In this document: positions 1 through 8,995 of the stretch, one piece after another | How positions within the stretch are numbered: the first letter of the stretch is position 1 | How the letters are laid out: the number at the start of each line of letters is the position of its first letter | Assembly: GCA_016938035.1 (NCBI GenBank) | Contig: JAFGVK010000148.1 | Location: forward strand, 1-56,983 | From: Deltaproteobacteria bacterium | Lineage (GTDB): Bacteria; Myxococcota_A; UBA796; GCA-2862545 | Direction: 5' to 3' | DNA: 56,983 nt | Translations under genes and position numbers: made by a program | Notes under the pieces: model-generated | What the model saw: the letters and a program-made list of their open reading frames with translations, nothing else | The model's database searches: none | What the model was told of the DNA's origin: nothing

Positions 1-220
1 GAAGGAGGGCGAAGCCCCCTTGGCGGCGGCCTTCAGGCCGTCGGTCATTGGGATGGGGGGTCCGCAGTCCCCGGCCCCAACGGGGGATACGAAGGAGGGC
101 GAAGCCCCCTTGGCGGCGGCCTTCAGGCCGTCGGTCATTGGGATCTCAGCGCGCTGGCAGCACCCTCTCCCTCCGCCAGCACGGCGAGCGGGTGAGCGGA
201 CCTTGGGGCAAACGATGATC
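1..220. repeat. Family A structured repeat, two tandem units cut by the window edge
   Basis: Bases 1-54 recur exactly at 91-144, a 90-bp period; the first unit is cut by the left edge. Each unit folds as two consecutive hairpins: one stem around AAGGAGGGC/GCCCCCTT with a GAA loop, and one GGCGGCC/GGCCGTC with a TTCA loop. The tail after the second unit (145-220, including CCAGC at 176-180 and AAACGATGATC near 210-220) matches the flanks of the mobile element at 31500-31776, so this copy is the uninterrupted version. The rest of the stretch to 449 shows no gene; reading frames here have no family-like protein. Confidence 0.75.
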
Positions 221-449
221 ATGGCACGCCGTTTTCCTCGGTCGCGTGCGATGTGGCGTGTGTGCGGCGGGCGCTCCCGCGGCTCCCGCTCGTGGCCGAG
301 GGCGCCGGCTGATCCGCTGGAGCTGCGCCAAGGGTTCGTCTCCAGGCGGTACGAGGTGGCGCGCCCACCGGGCGAGCAGATACGATACCTTGCCCAGGGC
401 AGGCCGCGCCTGCGGGCGGTGGCTTCGGCGTGTGACAAGGCGGTGTGCT

Positions 450-1910
450 TTGAGACAGAACGAGCGGTGCGGGCGCTGTGGCGGTCCGGTGGAGCGTCGA
501 CAGATCGAGGGGCTCTCAGTGGACCTCTGCCTCTCATGCGGCGCGGTCACGATGGACAGCGACGCCCTCCAGAGCATCACCGGGGAGCCGGTGCTGGACC
601 CTACCGACGCGCCGGCGCCTCGCAGGAGCCACTTGGAGCTGGGGCAGACCCTGCTCCCCGAGGTAGACGAGGACGAGGTGTTGGACAGCCCCTCGACCTT
701 CATCCTCTCCGGTGAGGCGCCGCAGCGGGCCAAGGGGCGGCGCCGGAGTCTGCTGTCCGGTGCCGCGCAGCAGTCGCTAGGGGAGCACCTGATGACCTCC
801 CCGCAGCTCCAGTCCACCGCGGGCCCAGTGGCGCTGTTTCCGGACATGGAGACCGCTGAGGAGGAGCCACCGACGCAGATGTTCGCTCCTGCGGGTCCCC
901 CGGTGGTGTCGCCGGGGGTGTCGGCTCGATCGATCCGGCCCAGAGAGGTGGAGCACTCCCGGTCCGGCGCGGTGCCCGCGCCGCTTCATCCGACCCAAGA
1001 CGTGGCGTCGGTGAACGGGGAGGGCGAACCCTCCTACCTCGGAGTCAACCGCGCGATGGTCGACGACGAGGGGCCCTCGCTCTTTGACCGCGAGGAGACC
1101 GAGGAGGTGCTGCCGGACGAGCGCACGGAGGAGTCGTTCTTTGGCGGCAGGGTGGCGCTTGAAGCGTCCAACGAGCCCGCCCTCCTCGGCCCGGAGGACG
1201 CCTACGCCGCCAGCTGGGAGGACACCACCGACCTGGAGTTGGAGGAGCAGTTCGGCGCGCTGACCGACAACGAGTGGCGCCCCGCTCGCTCCAGGCTCCC
1301 CTGGATGATCGCCCTCGCGGTCGTGAGCTTCCTGCTCCTGTTGGGTGGGGTGGGCTTCGTCTTGGGGACGGGGCTGCTCCAGGCCTCTGGCACCGCTGCG
1401 GCCACGGCGCAGCAGGTGGCGCCGGAGGGGCCCGCGCCAGCCGCAGCGCCAACCTCCGATCCGGTCGCTGGCGCGCTCTCAGTCGCCTCGGCGTCCGCGG
1501 AGCGCCCCGCTCCCACCCAGGAACCCGCGCCGCTTCCCGCTGCGCCGCCCGCTGCCCCGCCGCCCGCGGTGACGCCGCCCTCCCCCCCGCCACCCGCGGT
1601 GACACCGCCCTCCGCCCCGCCCCGCCCCGCCCCCCGGGCGCCCGCTGGACCTAGCGTCGACGCGCTGCTCAAGCAGGGGTGGGGGCAGATGTCCTCCAAC
1701 CCCAGCGGTGCCAGAGCCTCCTTCGACAAGGTGCTCGCCACCCAGCCAGATCACTCCGAGGCGGCCTACGGTGTGGGCTATGTCCTGCTCCAGCAGGGTG
1801 ACAAGGACGGGGCGCAGCACTGGCTCTGCAAGTCGCTGCGCGGGGCGGACGTGGACACGGCGCGCGAGGTCAGGGGGCTCTTGGAGCGAAACACCCTGGC
1901 CTGTCCATGA
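450..1910 (+). CDS. Zinc-ribbon membrane protein with C-terminal TPR-like region
   Basis: The N-terminus has a four-cysteine zinc ribbon (CGRCGGPV ... LCLSCGAV, residues about 7-33). It is followed by a long acidic, low-complexity cytoplasmic region, one membrane segment near residues 283-310 and an Ala/Pro-rich linker. The last 75 or so residues look like TPR helices (QGWGQMSSNPSGARASFDKV). This architecture, a ribbon plus a disordered region and one membrane span, is common in Myxococcota and its role is unknown. The TTG at 450 was preferred because AAGG lies 9 bases upstream and the ribbon starts immediately; GTG 432 is the alternative. The open frame extends back to 246 but that part is low-complexity. 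The stop lies 7 bases before the radical SAM gene, so the two are probably co-translated. Confidence 0.7.
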   Translation: MRQNERCGRCGGPVERRQIEGLSVDLCLSCGAVTMDSDALQSITGEPVLDPTDAPAPRRSHLELGQTLLPEVDEDEVLDSPSTFILSGEAPQRAKGRRRSLLSGAAQQSLGEHLMTSPQLQSTAGPVALFPDMETAEEEPPTQMFAPAGPPVVSPGVSARSIRPREVEHSRSGAVPAPLHPTQDVASVNGEGEPSYLGVNRAMVDDEGPSLFDREETEEVLPDERTEESFFGGRVALEASNEPALLGPEDAYAASWEDTTDLELEEQFGALTDNEWRPARSRLPWMIALAVVSFLLLLGGVGFVLGTGLLQASGTAAATAQQVAPEGPAPAAAPTSDPVAGALSVASASAERPAPTQEPAPLPAAPPAAPPPAVTPPSPPPPAVTPPSAPPRPAPRAPAGPSVDALLKQGWGQMSSNPSGARASFDKVLATQPDHSEAAYGVGYVLLQQGDKDGAQHWLCKSLRGADVDTAREVRGLLERNTLACP

Positions 1911-1917
1911 GGCGCTC

Positions 1918-3045
1918 GTGAGACTGCACCTCCACCTCACCTCGTCGTGCAACCTGCGGTGTAGCTACTGCTTCACCCCCCCCGCTTACTCTGAGCCGAT
2001 GAGTGAGGCGGTCGCTTTTCGCGCCCTGGACCTGGGCTGGCGCGAGGCGCAGGGGCCCTTGAGCGTTGTGTTTACCGGTGGTGAGCCGCTGCTCGCCAAG
2101 GGGCTGATCCAGTCCATCGTTCACCGCGGTCGTGAGATGGCGCAGCAGGGGGGGCCCAAGATCGCGTTTCGGGTGGTCACCAACGGGCTCCTGTTGGATG
2201 AGCCCTTCCTGACGTGGGCCGCCGCGCAGGGGGTCCGCTTTGGGATGAGCTATGACGGCGTTCAGGCGGCACAGGACGCGCACCGCCTGCTCCCCGACCG
2301 CACCTCGTCCTGGGCCCTGGTGCAGTGGCGGCTGCGGCAGCTGCTCCACGGAGATCGGAGGGCTGCGGTGCTGCTCACCCTGACGCCCCAGACGGTGGGG
2401 CACCTGGAACGATCCGTCGCGGAGCTGTTGCGCGCGGGGGCGAGGTATCTTGTCGTCACCCCGTCGCTGGCCGATGCGTGGGGCGAGGCCGCGCTGGAGG
2501 TGTTGGGGCAGCAGCTCGAGGGCGTGGCGCGCAGGTACCTGGAGCGGGCGCGCAAGGGGAAGGCCTTCTACTTCAGCCCCTTTGAATTGCACTGCACCCA
2601 GACGGATCCAGAGAATCCCCGCTGCATCTACCACTACCCGCCGCTGGAGGTGGGGGTGGATGTGCTGGCGGTGGACCCTGCGGGCTTCGTCTTCCCCGGG
2701 TCGGTGTTCGTCGCCAAGGGCCCGGCGTCGAGGTGGTGTCTCGGAGACGTGTTTGGCGGGATCTCGGAGCGACTCAGGCGCCAGATCTCCGCCGAGGCCA
2801 GGGCCTTCGCCCAGCGGGACGAGCTCCCGATCCGGGGGCTGAGCGCGACCCGCTGTGCCTCGCTGCGCTGGATCAGCGTGGGGAGCTTCGACGCGTTGGG
2901 AGAGGCAGCCCTCGCCTACGACGCGGTGCATCTGCCGATCGCCGATCGGGTGAGGGCGTCGATGCTGGAGGAAGGCCTGCGGCCCCTGTCACCCGAGGGC
3001 GAATTCCCTCTGGAGGAGCAGCTGTCTATCGCCGGACCGTTCTGA
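1918..3045 (+). CDS. Radical SAM enzyme with atypical C-terminal region
   Basis: The protein opens with the [4Fe-4S]/SAM motif CNLRCSYC (residues 11-18) and carries the SAM-binding FTGGEPLL about 40 residues later, so it is a radical SAM enzyme of about 375 residues. The C-terminal half has scattered Cys-containing motifs (ELHCTQ, NPRCIYHY, SRWCLGDVFGG, ATRCASL). These resemble a SPASM/twitch auxiliary-cluster domain in position, but the usual Cys after the G-x-x-x-P segment is replaced (FVFPGSVF). Related SPASM enzymes modify peptides or sulfatases; no precursor peptide is visible nearby. Start GTG 1918 has GAGG 5 bases upstream and follows the previous stop by 7 bases. The substrate is unknown; the zinc-ribbon protein upstream could be a partner or target, which is inference. 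Confidence 0.85.
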   Translation: MRLHLHLTSSCNLRCSYCFTPPAYSEPMSEAVAFRALDLGWREAQGPLSVVFTGGEPLLAKGLIQSIVHRGREMAQQGGPKIAFRVVTNGLLLDEPFLTWAAAQGVRFGMSYDGVQAAQDAHRLLPDRTSSWALVQWRLRQLLHGDRRAAVLLTLTPQTVGHLERSVAELLRAGARYLVVTPSLADAWGEAALEVLGQQLEGVARRYLERARKGKAFYFSPFELHCTQTDPENPRCIYHYPPLEVGVDVLAVDPAGFVFPGSVFVAKGPASRWCLGDVFGGISERLRRQISAEARAFAQRDELPIRGLSATRCASLRWISVGSFDALGEAALAYDAVHLPIADRVRASMLEEGLRPLSPEGEFPLEEQLSIAGPF

Positions 3046-3221
3046 GCGGCCACCAGCGGCGACCCGCGCGCGATGAGGGCCCAGGGGCCCTGCGTGGCCT
3101 CGGTCGTGAGGCATGGGGCCTCGCGCGCTGCCGAGGCCAAGAGGCCGGGGTGAGAGGGCGCCCCCTCGCCAAACCTGGGTCCAAGGTGGCGAGGTGCGAG
3201 CCTGCAGCGCTGTGAATGCCG

Positions 3222-5480
3222 TCAAATCTTGAAGGCCGAGACGATGGCGCTGAGCCTGCGGCTCTGCTCGGACAGCGCCTCAGACGCGCTCTTCATCGCC
3301 ATCGCGTGGGTGGCCACCGTGTCACCGGTCGCGCTGACCACGGTGGCAGACTCGGACACCTCGCTGAAGGCCGCAGAGATCTCGTTGGTGGCCTCTGCGA
3401 GGGTGTGGACTCCCGTCGACACCTCAGCGGTGTGGGCCGCGACCGTCGCGACCCGGCCTGAGACCGCGTTGGCCTGGTACGAGATCCCCGCCGCGGCGCC
3501 GGCGCCGGTGCTGATGTTGCGAGAGATCTCGTTGGTGACGTGGCTCTGCTGCTCCACCGCCGCGGCGATGGTGTTGGACAGCCTGCTCACCTCCTCGATG
3601 ACATCCGACACGGTGGTGATCTGGCGCTCTGTCTCTCGGGCGTCCTGCTGCATGCTCTCCATCGCGATGGCGATCTCCTCGGTGGCGTGGGCCGTCTGGC
3701 GCGCCAGCGCCTTGACCTCATTGGCCACCACCGCGAATCCCCGCCCCGCCTCGCCTGCGCTGGCTGCCTCGATGGCCGCGTTGAGGGCCAGCAGGTTGGT
3801 CTGCTCTGCGATGTCCTCGATCAGCAGCACGACCTTCCCGATGCGATCGGCGGTGGACGCCAGCTGTCCCATCTGGCTGCGGGCCTCGTGGGCCTGGCGG
3901 TTGCCGCGCTGGCTGGCGCTGGCGCTCGACACACAGGTGCGCGCGACCTCGCCGAGGGACGCGTGCATCTCCTCGATGGCGCTCGCGACGCTGTGGATGG
4001 TGTCCGACACCTCGGCGGCGTCGTCGGCGATGCTGGTGACCTCCGCGCTCATGTCCTGCGCGGTGTGGGACAGCTCGCCGACGGAGTCCGACGCCTCGTC
4101 CGCGCCCACTGCCGAGGCCTGTAGGGTGAGGCGAATCTCGCTGACCGCGGCGGAGACCATGCTGGCCTGATCGCGCATGTCGTCCGCGCTGTGGGTCAGG
4201 GCGTCCGAGCTGCCGGAGAGCTGGCTCGCGGCGGCGGACACGTGGTGGGTGGCGCTCAGGACCTCGCGGAGCAGGTCCTGGACCCTTCGCGCGAAGCCGT
4301 TGAAGGCCCTCGCCACCTCGCCCACCTCGTCGTCGATGGACTCGGGGAGCCGCCGGGTGAGATCACCCTCTCCCTTGGTCATGTCGTCGAGCGCGGTGGC
4401 GATGCGGTGGAGACGAGCGGAGATGCCCTCCGAGACGATCCAGGCGACCCCACTCACCCCAAGCAGGATCAGGAGCCCGACGAGGGTGTTGAAGGTCGCG
4501 AGCCCGTAGATCGCCCCACGCACCGACGCGCGGCTCGCCGTGTAGTCGTCGACGTAGGTGCTCGCCCCGATGACCCAGTCGCGATCCGCGCTGTAGGTGA
4601 TGGCCGCGATCTTCTCACGGGGGGCGTCCTCCCCCTTGTTGAGCCAGGGGTAGCGGAACAAGGACACGTCGGCTGGGCCCTGGGTGATGGCCTTCTCGGC
4701 CATCTCGCGGATGAAGAACCTGCCGCTGGCGTCCTGTGCCTTCAGGATGTTCTCGCCGTCTCTGGCGCCTCCTTTCGAGACGATGTAGTGGCCCTTGTCG
4801 TCGCCGTCGCCGCCGATAACGAAGACGTAACCGCTCTTTCCAACGGTCGTCGCGTCAATCGCGGCGCGCAGCGCGCCGTGATCGTCTCGCAGGCGAGCGG
4901 CCATCAGGGCCCCGACCGGCTGCCCTGCGGCGTCGCGGATCGGGCTGTAGGTGGTCACGTACCAGCGCCCGGCGAGCAGCTCGTGCCCGGTGAAGGGCTG
5001 ACCCTGGAGGAGCGCGGCCCTGGCTGGGGCCACCGCGCCCTGGCCCGGACCGTGGCACTTCCCCGCGGGCAGGGCCTCGGCTGAGGAGGACAGGGTCGCG
5101 CGCAGGCAGCCCTGAGGGCTCACGCTGAGCACGCCGCAGACCTGCTCGGCGGACGAGCAGAGCCTGCCGAGCGCCGGCACGGGGGGCGCGCCCTCTCCAG
5201 CGCCTCGCAGCACCGCGCCCCAGTCGGGAGAGGCCGCGCTGAGGTACCTGAGGTCATCGGTCAGGCGCGCTCGGGTCTCCGCGTCCTGGACCGCGATCAT
5301 CAGGCCCACGTCCCGGGAGACCCTGCTGACGCTCTGCTCCATGATCTTGTCCAGCTCCCTGTCGATCTCCAGCTCAGCCCGGCCCGCACCGACGAAGAGG
5401 GAGCTGGTCAGGAGGACCACCGGGAGCGACACCGACAGCATCGCGAGGTAGAGGACCTTAGTCTTTAGGGTCAGCCGCAT
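3222..5480 (-). CDS. Methyl-accepting chemotaxis protein with Cache sensor
   Basis: A 752-residue transmembrane chemoreceptor. It has an N-terminal membrane segment (about 8-32), a periplasmic region 35-322 with a Cache-type fold ([17 protein letters not shown], residues 214-230), a second membrane segment 324-350, a HAMP domain 351-403 and a long cytoplasmic coiled coil. The signalling tip is canonical in form ([15 protein letters not shown] ... [15 protein letters not shown]). The periplasmic part has several cysteines around residues 108-142, so disulfides are possible. There is no C-terminal CheR/CheB-binding pentapeptide; it ends SAFKI. ATG 5480 has AAGGGGA about 4 bases upstream. No che genes lie in the window, so this is an orphan receptor whose ligand cannot be read from the sequence. 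Confidence 0.95.
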   Translation of the reverse strand: MRLTLKTKVLYLAMLSVSLPVVLLTSSLFVGAGRAELEIDRELDKIMEQSVSRVSRDVGLMIAVQDAETRARLTDDLRYLSAASPDWGAVLRGAGEGAPPVPALGRLCSSAEQVCGVLSVSPQGCLRATLSSSAEALPAGKCHGPGQGAVAPARAALLQGQPFTGHELLAGRWYVTTYSPIRDAAGQPVGALMAARLRDDHGALRAAIDATTVGKSGYVFVIGGDGDDKGHYIVSKGGARDGENILKAQDASGRFFIREMAEKAITQGPADVSLFRYPWLNKGEDAPREKIAAITYSADRDWVIGASTYVDDYTASRASVRGAIYGLATFNTLVGLLILLGVSGVAWIVSEGISARLHRIATALDDMTKGEGDLTRRLPESIDDEVGEVARAFNGFARRVQDLLREVLSATHHVSAAASQLSGSSDALTHSADDMRDQASMVSAAVSEIRLTLQASAVGADEASDSVGELSHTAQDMSAEVTSIADDAAEVSDTIHSVASAIEEMHASLGEVARTCVSSASASQRGNRQAHEARSQMGQLASTADRIGKVVLLIEDIAEQTNLLALNAAIEAASAGEAGRGFAVVANEVKALARQTAHATEEIAIAMESMQQDARETERQITTVSDVIEEVSRLSNTIAAAVEQQSHVTNEISRNISTGAGAAAGISYQANAVSGRVATVAAHTAEVSTGVHTLAEATNEISAAFSEVSESATVVSATGDTVATHAMAMKSASEALSEQSRRLSAIVSAFKI

Positions 5481-5504
5481 GAGTTCCCCTTTGCCTCGCG
5501 TACA

Positions 5505-5528
5505 CGATAGGCCTAGCAGGCCCTATCG
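5505..5528. other. Inverted repeat between subtilase stop and chemoreceptor start
   Basis: CGATAGG at 5505-5511 and CCTATCG at 5522-5528 form a stem with a short GC-rich inner extension. It lies in the 60-base gap between the subtilase stop and the chemoreceptor start on the same strand. No T-run follows, so it may be a weak terminator or an operator in the chemoreceptor leader. Confidence 0.4.
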
Positions 5529-5540
5529 TCCGGAGGTGTC

Positions 5541-7487
5541 CTACCTTGAGGGGGCCGTCGCGTCCTGCGTTCGCGCCCGCCGCCGCCTGCTCAGCACCAG
5601 CGGCCCCAGCAGCGCCAGCCACGGGGGGGGGGGTGCGGTGGCACAGCCGTCGGTGCTAGGGCGGGGGCCCTCCGGGGGGATGTAGGAGCGCTCCGCGCCG
5701 TCCAGCGCGAAGCCCCAGGAGCGGTCTGCGCTCTCTTCAGAGACGTTCCAGGCCAGGATGAACTGTCCACCCCTCAGCGGTGGCGTCCACAGGTCCTCGG
5801 CCTCGCCCGAGGTCGACCAGGCGATGTAGCCCTGCCCGTCGAGCACCATGACGTTATCGTCCTGATAGTCCAGCCCCCTGGCGGTGAGCGACACGCGCGA
5901 GAAGTGGAGCCTGGTCCAGGCCTCGTCGCCCAGGTTGAGCAAATAGGCGCCGTATCCGCTCCGATAGTGCTCCGGCTCCACCACCGGGGCGCCCGCGATC
6001 GGCTCGAAGTGGAGGGGGACCTCGGTTGACAGCGCAGCCCGGACCGGGGCGCCCGCTGGGGTGTGCCCCACCGCCACCGCGTGGTGGACGCCGGGGCTGA
6101 GGGGGTGCAGGGCCGACGCGCCCTCCGGGCGGCTGCCGTTGTCGGAGAACCACCAGGTCCACGCGGTCCCCAGCTCGGACTCCGCGACCCACAGCGCCTC
6201 GGGAGACCCGTGCGGGAGCGCCACGACCGCGGCGTTGGCGTCCACAGGCGCCTCGCCCAGCGCGGCGCGGACCGCCCGGCCCGCGTTGAGCCTGCCCCCG
6301 CTGAGGGTGGGGTGCCCGGCGGGATCAACGGACTCTAGCAGCGCCGCCTTCACCTCCAGCGCGCTCAGCTCGGGGCTCACAGACCACACCAGCGCCGCCG
6401 CGGCGGAGACCAGCGGCGCGGACGCGGAGGTGCCGTCGAACGCTCCGTAGCCGCCGCCATCTCTGGTGGTGAGCACCCACTCCCCGGGCGCCGCGAGGTC
6501 GACCGTCTCCCACCCCCAGGCGCTGCCCCACACACCCGGAAAATGCAGCAGCCTGTCGTAGCGATCGGAGGCCGCGACCGAGATCAGGTTGGGGTAGGGG
6601 TAGCGCGCGGGGTAGTAGCCCTCGGCGTCGGCGTTGATGGGGGCGTTGCCGGCTGAGGCGACCACCAGCACCCCCGCGTCCTGGGCGAGGTCCAGCGCCG
6701 CCATCACCACGGGGGAGGGGGCCTGTCCGTGGGTCCAAGAGCAGGACAGAATGTCGGCCCCCTCGCCGACCGCGTACGCGATCGCCTCGGCGGCGTCGGA
6801 CTCAAAGCCATAGTCGGCCCCGAACACGCGCACCGCCATGATCCGCGCGTCTGGGGCTAGGCCCACCGTGGAGCGCCCGTTGACCTGGGCGGCGATCAGC
6901 CCCGCGACCTGGGTGCCGTGGCCCTCGCCGTCGGACGGATCGCCTGTGCCCGCGGGGGTGTTGACCCCGTGGATGTCGTCGACGTAGCCGTTCCCGTCGT
7001 CGTCCAAGCCGTTTCCAGGCACCTCGCCCTGGTTGGTCCACAGGGCTTCAACCAGATCGGGGTGATCGAGGTCGACGCCCGTGTCGATCACGGCGATCAC
7101 CACCCCCGCGCCGCTGGCGCCCTGCGTCCAGGCGTCCAGCGCGTCCACGTCTGCGTCCCACACCCCGCCGCCCTGGCTGGTGTTCTCCAGGGCCCACTGG
7201 TCCCCGAAGGAGGGCTCATCCTGGGGACCGGTCAGGCTAAGCCGCTGATCCCTGGACACAGCCCTCACCCCGGCGAGCGCGCGAAGGGGCAGGGTGGGAT
7301 CTGCGAGGCCCGGGGGACCCTCGACGCGATACCAGCCCGCGAGGCCCCGCAGGGGTCTGTTCACCCGATAACCTGGGAGGATCGCGTCCCCTCGGCTGAG
7401 CACCAGGTCGGGGGCGTGGAGCAACAGCGGGGCCGCCTGTGGGGGGCTGGCCAGGAGCACCTTGGATAGTAGGGCGAAGAGGAGCAT
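5541..7487 (-). CDS. Secreted subtilisin-like serine protease with MYXO-CTERM-type tail
   Basis: An S8-family peptidase of 648 residues. The start at 7487 was chosen because it gives a signal peptide (MLLFALLSKVLLASPPQA); the upstream extension to 7586 is charged and overlaps the next gene. Catalytic motifs are all present: Asp in VIAVIDTGVDLDHPDL, His in GHGTQVAGLIAA, Asn in VASAGNAP and Ser in GTSASAPLVSAAAAL. The segment LDDDGNGYVDDIHG is a typical calcium/loop region of subtilases. A C-terminal beta-rich domain precedes a Cys, hydrophobic stretch and RRRRAR cluster, resembling the MYXO-CTERM surface-sorting signal. An 11-base C tract on the coding strand (5623-5633) encodes the prolines of that tail, so slippage there would change or remove the anchor. 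It is divergent from the lipoprotein gene that begins at 7541. Confidence 0.93.
   Translation of the reverse strand: MLLFALLSKVLLASPPQAAPLLLHAPDLVLSRGDAILPGYRVNRPLRGLAGWYRVEGPPGLADPTLPLRALAGVRAVSRDQRLSLTGPQDEPSFGDQWALENTSQGGGVWDADVDALDAWTQGASGAGVVIAVIDTGVDLDHPDLVEALWTNQGEVPGNGLDDDGNGYVDDIHGVNTPAGTGDPSDGEGHGTQVAGLIAAQVNGRSTVGLAPDARIMAVRVFGADYGFESDAAEAIAYAVGEGADILSCSWTHGQAPSPVVMAALDLAQDAGVLVVASAGNAPINADAEGYYPARYPYPNLISVAASDRYDRLLHFPGVWGSAWGWETVDLAAPGEWVLTTRDGGGYGAFDGTSASAPLVSAAAALVWSVSPELSALEVKAALLESVDPAGHPTLSGGRLNAGRAVRAALGEAPVDANAAVVALPHGSPEALWVAESELGTAWTWWFSDNGSRPEGASALHPLSPGVHHAVAVGHTPAGAPVRAALSTEVPLHFEPIAGAPVVEPEHYRSGYGAYLLNLGDEAWTRLHFSRVSLTARGLDYQDDNVMVLDGQGYIAWSTSGEAEDLWTPPLRGGQFILAWNVSEESADRSWGFALDGAERSYIPPEGPRPSTDGCATAPPPPWLALLGPLVLSRRRRARTQDATAPSR
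5623..5633. repeat. G11 homopolymer inside the subtilase sorting tail
   Basis: Eleven consecutive G on the plus strand (C on the coding strand) encode the Pro-rich start of the C-terminal sorting tail. Tracts of this length are prone to replication slippage. Confidence 0.9.
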
Positions 7488-7540
7488 GATAGGGCGTCCG
7501 TGGTCACAGGAAACAGGAACATGGTAGCAGCGGGGTGGAG

Positions 7541-8977
7541 ATGACGGGTCCGAGAGTCCTGACGTTTTTGGGAGTGGGCCTGTCACTGGTCTTCGCGCTG
7601 GCGTGTGGTTCCGGGGGTGATGGTGTGGCGCTGCCCCTCAAAGGGGAGGAGGTGAAGCCCGCGGACCCGGCAGAGCTGCTGCGGCAGCAGGGTGATTTCC
7701 TGCGCGCCGAGGACATGATCAACGCGCGCATCGAGGCCAACCCACAGGACGCGGAGGCCTACAAGATCCTGGGGGACATCAAGGTCTCCCGTGGGCAGGC
7801 CTTCCGCAAGAAGTGGGACAAGAATCTTGGAAAAGCGGTAGAGGCCTACACCAAGGCGGTGGTGATCGAGCCCTCCAACTGCACCTACTGGGGCAGGGTC
7901 GCCTTTGTGGTGTCCGCTGCGGCAGAGAGCCCCGAGACGCAGCTCAGCGGCGAGGCGCTCGATCAGCTGCCGCTGGAGCAGGGGTGGTTTGACTGCCCGG
8001 GGGCGGCGCTGCTCGCGATCGAGGAGGCGCGCCCGCTCGCAGAGGGCGCGATGGCCCAGGCTCAACGCTCGCTGGGCGCCGACGCGACCAGGTATCAGCT
8101 GGAGGCCCTGACCCACCCCAAGCTGGTGGAGGGCTACAAGAAGGTGCCGCTCGCGCAGCTCCCCTGGAAGGAGCCTGCCGAGGAGCTGGAGCCCAAGCCG
8201 GGGCTCTATTTTGTCGTCCTGGAGGGGCCGGTGAAGGCCAAGGGGATGGACAACGCGCAGCCTCGGACGGTGGATGGGCCCGAGTGGATGAAGATCGCCA
8301 GGGTGGACGCTGGCGAGATCGTCTTCACCGACACCAAGACCCGCGCCAAGGCGCGCGAGCAGGGGGTGGTCACCGCGGACGCCTGCCCGGGGACCTCGTG
8401 GTCCATCGGGTCGGACGGCGGTCCGCTCGGTTACTGCGCGGCTGGGCCGTTCAACCCCTCCCGCTCGGCGATCTACGATCCGGGGCGGCTGAAGATCGCG
8501 AGCGGGACGCACTACCACCAGCCCTCCATCGTCAAGTCGGTGGTGGATGGGGACATGGTCGTGCAGGGCTCCGTGTCCTGCCTCGGGGGGCCGGTGGGGC
8601 GCCTGTTCGTCGAGAAGGCCACCTGCTCGGTTCAATATTACCGGGCCGCGAGCCAGCAGCGCCGCATCTCCACCGCCGCGGGGACCGTGGTCCCCACCCG
8701 CGAGGAGGCGGTGCGGCAGGTGGACGCCTTCGGCATGGGCGCGGTGTACGGGGTCGAGACGGGGAGGAACCTCGCCAAGGGGAGTCGCCCCCTCGGGCTG
8801 CCGTGGACCCTCGTCGATCAGCTGGAGACCGACATGTTCTCCTGTACGGGGCGCAGGCTCTTCCAGCGTGCCTGGTTCAAGGATGATGGCATAGAGTTCT
8901 ACTGCACCGACGGGCGCAACAACTACAAGTTCCGGGACATGGTGTACGTGGGCCTGGAGAAGACACAGGGCTCCTAG
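7541..8977 (+). CDS. TPR-containing lipoprotein of unknown function
   Basis: The N-terminus is a lipoprotein signal ending in the lipobox FALAC (Cys about 22), followed by a Gly/Ser spacer. Residues 45-115 look like a TPR pair (ADPAELLRQQGDFLRAED ... AEAYKILGDIKVSRG). The remaining 350 residues contain several paired cysteines and no family I recognise. GTG 7535 is an alternative start; ATG 7541 has GGGG at a reasonable distance. The gene is divergent from the subtilase, leaving about 50 bases between starts. It is followed after 18 bases by the E2-like membrane protein, suggesting an operon. Envelope location is inferred from the lipobox. Confidence 0.8.
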   Translation: MTGPRVLTFLGVGLSLVFALACGSGGDGVALPLKGEEVKPADPAELLRQQGDFLRAEDMINARIEANPQDAEAYKILGDIKVSRGQAFRKKWDKNLGKAVEAYTKAVVIEPSNCTYWGRVAFVVSAAAESPETQLSGEALDQLPLEQGWFDCPGAALLAIEEARPLAEGAMAQAQRSLGADATRYQLEALTHPKLVEGYKKVPLAQLPWKEPAEELEPKPGLYFVVLEGPVKAKGMDNAQPRTVDGPEWMKIARVDAGEIVFTDTKTRAKAREQGVVTADACPGTSWSIGSDGGPLGYCAAGPFNPSRSAIYDPGRLKIASGTHYHQPSIVKSVVDGDMVVQGSVSCLGGPVGRLFVEKATCSVQYYRAASQQRRISTAAGTVVPTREEAVRQVDAFGMGAVYGVETGRNLAKGSRPLGLPWTLVDQLETDMFSCTGRRLFQRAWFKDDGIEFYCTDGRNNYKFRDMVYVGLEKTQGS

Positions 8978-8995
8978 CCCCTTGCGGAGAATTGG

